Assembly (NCBI RefSeq): GCF_900639865.1
Contig: NZ_CAAAHX010000004.1
Location: forward strand, 59,517 to 123,516
Length of the DNA stretch: 64,000 bases
From: Legionella gresilensis
GTDB lineage: Bacteria; Pseudomonadota; Gammaproteobacteria; Legionellales; Legionellaceae
Direction: 5' to 3'
Made by a program: the position numbers and the translations under genes
The notes under the pieces: generated by a model
What the model was told of the DNA's origin: nothing
What the model saw: only the letters and a program-made list of their open reading frames with translations
Database searches by the model: none
Shown: positions 35,886 through 42,570 of the stretch, piece by piece
Numbering within the stretch: the stretch's first letter is position 1
Layout: each line of letters begins with the position of its first letter

Positions 35886-35985
35886 TACCTACGTCCCGCA
35901 GTTTAGTTGTGGAATCTAACCCTAGAGTTGGACGCTGGATTCTGCGAACAAGTCGCGGAACGTAGGCGGGATTTAAATAGCTTAG
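35886..35985. repeat. REP-like palindromic element, unit 1
   Basis: The unit starts ACCTACGTCCCGC and ends GGAACGTAGGCGGGATTTAA, so its two ends are inverted relative to each other. A second unit follows about 10 bases later and a third lies at 63891-63972. The unit is non-coding. Confidence 0.85.
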
Positions 35986-35995
35986 TTTTCTCTGT

Positions 35996-36092
35996 ACCTA
36001 CGTCCCGCGGTTTAGCCGCGGGATCTAGCGATAGAGTTGTATCCTGGATTCCGCGAACAAGCGCAGAACGTAGGCAGGATTTAAATAGCTTA
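35996..36092. repeat. REP-like palindromic element, unit 2
   Basis: This unit is a direct repeat of unit 1. It contains a compact hairpin CCCGCGG-TTTAG-CCGCGGG (36004-36022) and a distal inverted end (GAACGTAGGC). Both units end in GGATTTAAATAGCTTA, so the tandem period is about 110 bases. Confidence 0.85.
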
Positions 36093-36205
36093 AGTTGAAG
36101 ATAGAAATTTAGTAAAGTTAAAATAGCTAGGTAGGTCTGAAAGGTAGAAATACATCATCAAAGCTTTGGCTAGGCCGATTAAGTAAACCTTTACAAAAAT
36201 TGTCC

Positions 36206-36699
36206 TTATATAGTAAGTTCATTCTTATTGCATGAATCTTCTAGTAGTAGCGGTGTGTTGTATTTAAAGTTTGTATTAGGATTATATACATTACCTTTTG
36301 TATATCCATCATCGAAGGTTATTCGCCCTTTAGGAATTAAAAATACTACAGGCTGTATTAAGTTAATACCAGGTATACATAACTTTGGAAATTTTGCATT
36401 TTTCGCATAGGAAGCAACTTCATAAATTGACATTTGTTCAGTGGGTGTTTTCCCTTGAACTATTTTAACGTCTTGTATTTGATTAAATAAGCTTTGGCTT
36501 AAATTATTTACAAAATCTTGCATCTGTTCTTGAGAAATTTGTCCAGCTGCCTCCCAAGAAGCTTCAGTTATTTATCACCTGAATTGATAACAGGTACTGC
36601 CGCAATTAAGTGATGTAAAAAGTATTTTGCAAGTGATTGAAAGGCTTCGAGTGGAAAAACTACTTGGGCAGGTTTTTCAACTTGTTTAAACATACGCAT
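36206..36699 (-). pseudogene. Orphan gene broken by a single frameshift
   Basis: A frame starting at ATG 36699, with GAGGAG seven bases upstream, encodes 43 residues (MRMFKQVEKPAQVVFPLEAF onward, ending VINSGDK) and stops at 36568-36570. The next frame is open through the same point (ITEASWEAAGQISQEQ) and continues for 105 more residues to 36206. One base lost or gained near 36566-36576 explains both. The product would be about 160 residues, soluble, with no recognised family. The 105-residue part alone has an internal ATG but no good ribosome binding site. Confidence 0.75.
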
Positions 36700-36815
36700 A
36701 CAACAACTCCTCAATTTAGATTTTTTGACCATAAATTATGTAGCTGGGAATATGATTGCTTAATTTCTTTATTATTAGTAATCATTAATCATAGTATTTC
36801 ATGATATATAGTTAT

Positions 36816-36861
36816 TGAGGACGACCTCACCTATCTTGGGTAAATAATACGGGACGACCCG
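36816..36861 (+). promoter_or_regulatory. Guanidine-II riboswitch (mini-ykkC)
   Basis: Two small hairpins, each with an ACGA loop, lie in tandem: TGAGG-ACGA-CCTCA (36816-36829) and CGGG-ACGA-CCCG (36850-36861), joined by a 20-base linker. Paired stem-loops with ACGR loops are the definition of mini-ykkC, which binds guanidinium and is known to control translation. The second hairpin ends 20 bases before the start of the SugE/Gdx gene, with a GAGAG ribosome binding site between. The match in structure, loop sequence and downstream gene makes this a firm call. Confidence 0.93.
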
Positions 36862-36881
36862 ACTTTTAACGAGAGTAAAAT

Positions 36882-37199
36882 ATGGCTTGGGTTTATCTTT
36901 TTCTTGCAGGTATCCTTGAAATTGTTTGGTCATTCATGATGAAGCAATCTGTGGGCTTTACGAAACTAATACCGTCCGTGGTAACTATTATCACAATGGT
37001 AGCTAGTTTTATTCTTTTATCTATCTCTATGAAAACACTTCCTCTTGGCACAGCTTATACAATATGGACAGGTATCGGAGCGGTTGGCGCATTTTTAATA
37101 GGGGTTATAATTCTTGGTGAGCCAGCTAACGCATCACGAGTTATAGCTGCAGCCTTTATAATCTTCGGATTAGCAATGATGAAATTTTCTTCTACATAA
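36882..37199 (+). CDS. gdx: Guanidinium exporter, SMR family (Gdx/SugE)
   Basis: This is a 105-residue, four-helix SMR transporter. Glu13 (AGILEIVWSF) is the conserved membrane carboxylate that couples export to proton entry. GTAYTIWTGIGAVGAFLIG is the SugE/Gdx signature as opposed to EmrE. The guanidine-II riboswitch upstream gives independent evidence that guanidinium is the substrate. No urea or guanidine carboxylase genes are adjacent, so disposal is by export only here. Confidence 0.95.
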   Translation: MAWVYLFLAGILEIVWSFMMKQSVGFTKLIPSVVTIITMVASFILLSISMKTLPLGTAYTIWTGIGAVGAFLIGVIILGEPANASRVIAAAFIIFGLAMMKFSST

Positions 37200-37254
37200 T
37201 ACTTCAAGTAAGAGCTAGCGTAGTATAATCAAGGCTGCGCTAATTTTACTGTTC

Positions 37255-37677
37255 TTAGCTATTAGGGAATTGAGCAAATTTTTCAATTTCAGCTAATTCA
37301 TCTTCCCATTTAGCTCTACTTTGATAAAAGATATGCGCAGTAGGGGCTATCGGCGGTTCGAATTCGATACTGCCAGCAGGTAAAACAAGCATTTTACCTT
37401 CATACATATAGGGTAAAGCTGAGCCACAGGTTCGGCAAAAACATTTTGTATGTCTCGTTCCCTTTAAATTAAAGGTTTTGGTATTTTCTTCGCCACTTAA
37501 CCAATTGAGTTTTGCTGAATGCGATATTAAGTTTGCGCCATGTATCGTACCGGTATCCTTTTGGCAATATGTACAATGACAAAACAAAAATAGATCAAAC
37601 TTACCTTCAATTTCATAGCTGACTTGGCCACATAAGCAGGCGCCTGTTTGTTTTTTTGCTTTATTGTTAGAGTTCAT
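37255..37677 (-). CDS. GFA-family (CENP-V/GFA domain) zinc protein
   Basis: The 140-residue protein has the zinc-binding cysteine pattern of the GFA fold: CLCGQVSYEI, CHCTYCQKDTG and CFCRTCGSALPY. The family includes an enzyme reported to add formaldehyde to glutathione, but most members have unknown substrates. The gene is convergent with the exporter; a functional link to guanidinium is not evident. Confidence 0.9.
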   Translation of the reverse strand: MNSNNKAKKQTGACLCGQVSYEIEGKFDLFLFCHCTYCQKDTGTIHGANLISHSAKLNWLSGEENTKTFNLKGTRHTKCFCRTCGSALPYMYEGKMLVLPAGSIEFEPPIAPTAHIFYQSRAKWEDELAEIEKFAQFPNS

Positions 37678-37767
37678 ATAGAAGGCTCCTAAAAGGATGT
37701 ATGATGATTATCTTTTGTTGTTAGTAAGTTAAGCTTAAGGATAAGGGATAGTCGGTAATTAATATAG

Positions 37768-38004
37768 CAAGGTTTCTTTTTTAAAGGGTTAATTGAACTG
37801 GAGCTTAAAGACGCAAATGCAGCAATGACTTCCTTAAAAAAGGCTTTGTATATAAAAAATAATTTTCCAGAAGCAGCCTATTATCTTGGTTTGATTTACT
37901 TACAAGAGAGTAATAAAAGTCAAGGAACTATGTGGCTAAGAAAAGCTTTGCAATTTGCTGAAAAATTAAATGAGGGTTCCATTTTATATAATTCAGATAC
38001 GTGA
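37768..38004 (+). pseudogene. Remnant of a CheR-type methyltransferase TPR tail
   Basis: An open frame without a usable start encodes LIELELKDANAAMTSLKKAL, then PEAAYYLGLIYLQES and WLRKALQFAEKL. This is the TPR segment found at the C-terminus of CheR-like chemotaxis methyltransferases (A.L..AL, AHYxLGxIY, F..AL). It stops at 38002-38004. The catalytic domain is absent, so this is a decayed fragment. Confidence 0.6.
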
Positions 38005-38140
38005 GAAAATTTTATCAATGCTATTCACTCAAGTATCTCTTATTATGAGAGAAGAACTAATAACTTTGGCTGATATTGAGTTGTATAAAGCTAAATCTAG
38101 TGGCAGAAATTGTATCAGTATAAATGACAGAACCATGTAA
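38000..38140 (+). pseudogene. Remnant of a GGDEF-domain C-terminus
   Basis: In another frame, immediately after the TPR remnant, the sequence encodes LADIELYKAKSSGRNCISIN and then a stop at 38138-38140. This matches the last helix of GGDEF domains (ADxALYxAKxxGRNxV). No GGDEF core is found upstream, so only the tail remains. Confidence 0.6.
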
Positions 38141-38342
38141 ATTTTGGTTTCTAATTATATGCCTGTAATACTTCCTTAAAGCTAAAGGATATGAGTTAAA
38201 GGTTAGGTGCTTTTAAGCTGATAAATTTATGCTTAGTTGACTTAATCTGTTCAATATTTATCTTTTTAAGATAATTTAGTATAAATAAAATAAATTTCAT
38301 GGAATAATTATCAACCAATTACAATAATATTTATCTATTTTT

Positions 38343-38831
38343 ATGAAAATAAAGGCAATTATTTCACTGCTCTCTATTTTTTTTCCGTTTATCTCATTTG
38401 CTAGTATTGCAACTTGCCCTTTATTAAATGGAATCAATGTCCATACTTCAGAGCAAGTTTTAAATATTTGTAAAAATGGCATTATAATCAAGTCGTTTAA
38501 AGTGGCTCTTGGATACAAAGGGGTTGGTAAAAAAAAGTCAGGTGATAATAAAACACCCATTGGTTTGTATAGATTAGCTTATCCACGGAAATCTACTCAA
38601 TTTAAAATCTTTATTCCTATTCTTTATCCAACACCGCAACAATTAGCTGCAGGATATACCGGTAGAGATGTAGGGATCCATGGGCCTACCCAGTCGTTTA
38701 TGTTGTTTAATTGGTTAAATAACTTACCAGGCTCGACGCGTGGATGCATTGCGGTTGGTAAAAATAACTACATTGAATATGTAGCTAATTGGGTAAAAGC
38801 AAATCCAGGGGCTAAGGTTTTAATTATTTAA
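38343..38831 (+). CDS. L,D-transpeptidase (YkuD family), secreted
   Basis: This is a 162-residue precursor with a signal peptide (MKIKAIISLLSIFFPFISFA). The YkuD core is present: VGKKKSGDNKTPIGLY, the histidine in DVGIHGPT, and the catalytic cysteine in STRGCIAV. Such enzymes make 3-3 peptidoglycan crosslinks or attach lipoprotein to the wall. The protein is short and lacks a LysM module. It resembles the small single-domain murein L,D-transpeptidases. Monocistronic. Confidence 0.9.
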   Translation: MKIKAIISLLSIFFPFISFASIATCPLLNGINVHTSEQVLNICKNGIIIKSFKVALGYKGVGKKKSGDNKTPIGLYRLAYPRKSTQFKIFIPILYPTPQQLAAGYTGRDVGIHGPTQSFMLFNWLNNLPGSTRGCIAVGKNNYIEYVANWVKANPGAKVLII

Positions 38832-38867
38832 AGTTAGGCCTACTCTAAAAAATTCTTTTCTAACATG

Positions 38868-38911
38868 CCTGTAAATGCTCAGAAAATGATATATTTTTTC
38901 GCATTTACAGG
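38868..38911 (+). terminator. Hairpin after the L,D-transpeptidase gene
   Basis: Perfect 11-base arms CCTGTAAATGC (38868-38878) and GCATTTACAGG (38901-38911) with a 22-nt AT-rich loop, beginning 37 bases past the stop. No long T-run follows, so it is terminator-like and not a classical intrinsic terminator. Confidence 0.55.
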
Positions 38912-38978
38912 TTCATTTTAAAATTAAATCAAATATCTAAAATTTCTTGTGACCCCTAATCTTTTATTTTACCGCCAG

Positions 38979-39003
38979 CCATTTTTTAATGGATTTTTTT
39001 TTT
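38979..39003 (+). terminator. Weak intrinsic terminator
   Basis: A short stem CCATT-TTTT-AATGG is followed by a run of ten T. It lies about 150 bases downstream of the L,D-transpeptidase stop and 215 bases before the next gene. The remaining spacer (39004-39217) shows nothing else. Confidence 0.5.
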
Positions 39004-39217
39004 GACGCTAATTTATGATAAATAAATTACTAAGAAGTAAGTTGATAAATTTTTTGATTAGTTTGGGCTCTAATTAGTCATGAGAAGTTACAGATATTTT
39101 TAGATATGCAAGCTTGATTTTGTTCTATTTTATTTCTTAATGTTTAATTAATATTTATATAGTAAAATAAAAAAACTAAATTTGGCGTATAGCTAGTCTA
39201 TTTTTGAGATAAGTAGT

Positions 39218-39742
39218 ATGGACATAAAAGATTTTTTAATACAGATTAATGACAATTTGGCGAAAATATACCCTGAGTGGTTTTCTGAATTCAAGGAATT
39301 TGAAATTATCACTAACCATTCACCGGAGTTTTTTAGGAGGGTAAAAGATGGGGTAAATTTGCAAAGTTGTATAAATTTGGATTACAACCCAGAAGATCGA
39401 GATAATGGAACGCCACAATTTGACCTTAGAACTTCAGATGAATTAATAGAAGGTTTTGAAAAATTGCCTAATAGCGTGATAAAGAGTGCGTCAGAGAAAC
39501 TAAGAAAGGCTTCACAAATAAATTGCACAGACACACTTTTAAATCCAGAACAAATTAAGCAAATTAAACAAGCAGTAAGTAAAGTTTTAAAGCTATTAGA
39601 CGAAGAAAAGCCGCAAAAAACAGATTCCTATACGTGGAGCCACCAACGGACTATTATAAATTTTATTGACATGGTGAATAAAAAGATTGACAAAATGCAA
39701 GATAAACAAAAGGGTGCTTCTAGGAACTCTTTTACATATTAA
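39218..39742 (+). CDS. Orphan protein (174 aa)
   Basis: The protein is soluble, acidic to neutral, mostly helical, with Lys/Gln-rich C-terminal helices (NPEQIKQIKQAVSKVLKLLDEE). There is no signal peptide. No family is recognised. The ATG at 39218 has a plausible GAGATAAG upstream. It is the first gene in a block of four unknown genes and may be a small effector, but nothing in the sequence proves it. Confidence 0.6.
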   Translation: MDIKDFLIQINDNLAKIYPEWFSEFKEFEIITNHSPEFFRRVKDGVNLQSCINLDYNPEDRDNGTPQFDLRTSDELIEGFEKLPNSVIKSASEKLRKASQINCTDTLLNPEQIKQIKQAVSKVLKLLDEEKPQKTDSYTWSHQRTIINFIDMVNKKIDKMQDKQKGASRNSFTY

Positions 39743-39979
39743 AATGCGCGAGTTTAGATAAAGGTTTAAATACCTTAACTGTCGCTCAATAAGCTTATAA
39801 TAGGCTAATTTACTATGCTCTAATTAAACAAACTTTTCTCCTATTCTAATCATAAATTTAACTTGTGTAGGATTTGGTTTGTAAGATGCTAAATTGTAAA
39901 CAAATTTTTCGAAAATTTAACTTATTTAGAAGTGAAGTTAAGCTATAATGCCGGCTTTCTAAAGTTAAATGTAATTAGT

Positions 39980-42286
39980 ATGCTGTATTTCATTAGAGGA
40001 ACGAGTGACAAAATTTATACAGCGTTTGGCTTGTCAGCATTGTTACGCTCTGGAACAACTAGCAAAGATATTGATATAGATTTATTTCGTACTTTATTTT
40101 TTGGTAGTAAAGAAAACTGTCAAACTCATATTAATGCCTGGTTAGATTGTACTAAAAGTGATTATAAGCATTATAGTCAAGGTAATATGTCGGCAGGGAA
40201 CTTATTTTTGATCTTTGGTCCGGAACCTTTTTTTAAGGAAAATGAGCAACCAACTGACTATTACAATAATAATGTTAATCTGCATTTTGCCTTTATAGAT
40301 CAAAATAAAGTTTTAAGTGGTTTAAATATATATTATCGGCGTGATGATCCAACCAAGTGGATGATTGGACTTATAAAGCATACGAATTTAGCATCAAACC
40401 AACGCCAAGTTTACATTTTAACCAGCGTTCATCCGCACCCCTTTATTAAAAATAAAAAGGCTAAAACCGGAAATTTAATTTCAGTTACTGAGCCAGTAAT
40501 TTTTACGGCATTACTTGAGCATCCCTTCCTTTCTCGTCTTCTTAATTTAAATATCATGCCCGATGGCCAAATAAACCCTAATTTCGAGATTATTGGCCAA
40601 TTTTTACAAAATGTAGCCTTAAGTGATAATTATCAAGATAATCAATCATTACTTACCACGTTAAAAGAATCACCTGAAAAAGTCTTCTCCAATAAAGCAT
40701 TACAAGTAGCCCAACAGCTAGAAGTAAGACTGTCTATCTCGCAAATTTTTAATTGTTTAGATAAGACAAGCTTACTCTACAAAAATATATGCCATTTACC
40801 ACAATTCAAAGTAACAAAGGCAAGACGATGGTGCGATCTGTTATTACTCTTAGATCAGATTGAATTAATCGAAAAATGGGATCTGCTAACACAAAATAAA
40901 CTATTAGCAAAGCATTTGTTTGCTAAAATTGATAGTTTACAAGCTTCTTTCCTTAAAAATGCTTTAAGTGATGAATCCATTTCGTCTTTATTGTTTCTTA
41001 TTAACCATAATGAATTTGCCGCCTTTTATGAAAAAATTAATGAAGCAGGTAGGAATAGTGAAATCATATGGCGCAACTTAAATTGGTTAACGCATTTAAA
41101 AGAAGGGTTACCAAAAGAGACATTTAAGCAAACACTTTTATGTAAATTAATATTTTATATAGGAGATATTTCTTCTCTTTGGGATCTAATAAATGTTTTG
41201 CAGGATCCAAATTTAAATTTAGAGAAAATTTTTAGTCCCACCGAGTTCGCTCAGTTTTTAACAGAAGGTTTTTATACTAGCCACCTATCTTGGCAAGACA
41301 TTATTAATTTAGCACTTTTATGTCAAACTACTGAGCAAGCTCAAGTTTGTCATAATTTATTTAAATTAGGTTTTAATAGCAATATCATTTCTTCCTTGCT
41401 TACTAATCTTCAGTTATTACCTATCATTAATAACTTAGCGATGTTTGAAACAAGCAAACCTACTATTATTAATTTTCTGGCTTTTTTAAAAAACCAAACT
41501 AATTTTCATATAAAATCCTTTTGTCAGGCTGTTGAACTATTAGATCTTAATAAACAATCAGTTGCACCGTTCGTAGATGATTTTAAAAAAGAACAACTGT
41601 TTCAATTAACTAGTTTTATTAAAAAGCAAAAAGTAGCTTTACAGTCAGACTTAATGAAAGTAGCTTATGTTGGTCTTACAACAGGTAGTATAGATATATT
41701 ACAAGCAGATCTTACACAACTAGAGGCTAAATCAAGTTCCTATTTTGTGTATCAATTTCTCACCACCTTAAAAATAATGAATTCATTAGAGGCTTTACAG
41801 CCTGATAACAATAGGGAACTAGTAAAGTTTTTAATGCAAACAAACAAAGAAAAAGCTCTTTTTATAAACGTAATAAATATTCTTGAATATGAATGTCATA
41901 AAATTAGAGCACGGCTTAGGCAAGAGTTGCCCGATAAGTTAGACAAGATTGAACAAGAAGAAAAAATTTACCGCAGAAAGATGTACTCGATAATATTTAA
42001 GCAAATTAATTCTCCTAATTCAGAAAAACATTTACTTAAAGCAATTAAAGAAGCAGAGCAGCCCTTTTTAGCTGTTGCTAATATTGATTATCATCCCTGG
42101 CTAAGATGTACATTAGCTATCATTACTAATATAGTTGCTTTATTATTAACAGGCAGCCTAGCTAATATTTGTCATTATAAACGTTCAGGAGACTTTTTCT
42201 TTTTTCAACACACTACCTCTGGCGAAAAAATAAAAGCATTAGACATTAACATTACGGAGCAACTTAAACCTACTTTAAAAACCTAA
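39980..42286 (+). CDS. Large orphan protein (about 768 aa), effector-like
   Basis: No domain is recognised. The N-terminal 230 residues look globular and mixed (MLYFIRGTSDKIYTAFG onward). The middle is Leu/Asn-rich helical repeat-like, and the C-terminus has a basic helix (AIKEAEQPFLAV), a hydrophobic helix (ITNIVALLLTGSLANI) and a polar tail. The start is uncertain: ATG 39980, or GTG 39932 with 16 more residues; neither has a strong ribosome binding site. A late hydrophobic hairpin and polar tail are common in Legionella effectors (inference). Confidence 0.65.
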   Translation: MLYFIRGTSDKIYTAFGLSALLRSGTTSKDIDIDLFRTLFFGSKENCQTHINAWLDCTKSDYKHYSQGNMSAGNLFLIFGPEPFFKENEQPTDYYNNNVNLHFAFIDQNKVLSGLNIYYRRDDPTKWMIGLIKHTNLASNQRQVYILTSVHPHPFIKNKKAKTGNLISVTEPVIFTALLEHPFLSRLLNLNIMPDGQINPNFEIIGQFLQNVALSDNYQDNQSLLTTLKESPEKVFSNKALQVAQQLEVRLSISQIFNCLDKTSLLYKNICHLPQFKVTKARRWCDLLLLLDQIELIEKWDLLTQNKLLAKHLFAKIDSLQASFLKNALSDESISSLLFLINHNEFAAFYEKINEAGRNSEIIWRNLNWLTHLKEGLPKETFKQTLLCKLIFYIGDISSLWDLINVLQDPNLNLEKIFSPTEFAQFLTEGFYTSHLSWQDIINLALLCQTTEQAQVCHNLFKLGFNSNIISSLLTNLQLLPIINNLAMFETSKPTIINFLAFLKNQTNFHIKSFCQAVELLDLNKQSVAPFVDDFKKEQLFQLTSFIKKQKVALQSDLMKVAYVGLTTGSIDILQADLTQLEAKSSSYFVYQFLTTLKIMNSLEALQPDNNRELVKFLMQTNKEKALFINVINILEYECHKIRARLRQELPDKLDKIEQEEKIYRRKMYSIIFKQINSPNSEKHLLKAIKEAEQPFLAVANIDYHPWLRCTLAIITNIVALLLTGSLANICHYKRSGDFFFFQHTTSGEKIKALDINITEQLKPTLKT

Positions 42287-42570
42287 CTAGTTAGCTTTAA
42301 TGTCACTTGTATAATTAGACAAGATGTGAATAGATGCCATCTTTTTTATAAAAAAGTGCTAATATCATATTAAGTGAATAAAATTTAAGTTGTTATTTTT
42401 TAAGCAAATTTAATTTAAAATAAACATTGGTAGTCAGCAAATGATTAGTATGTTAGCAAATCTTTTTAAGTCGGTGCATGTTTGTTATTAAAAATACTAT
42501 TGAATAAATATGCATTTTCTGCTTAATATGAATATATTCTGCTGATACCAGAAAATAAGGAAATAGAGCC

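Noticed and set aside
35907..36098. Open frame with repeated protein motif RRRDLNSL
   Set aside because: The repetition comes from translating the two REP units; it is not a gene.
37255..37677. Functional link between the GFA-family gene and the guanidinium exporter
   Set aside because: The genes are convergent, not co-transcribed, and no chemistry connects them from the sequence alone.
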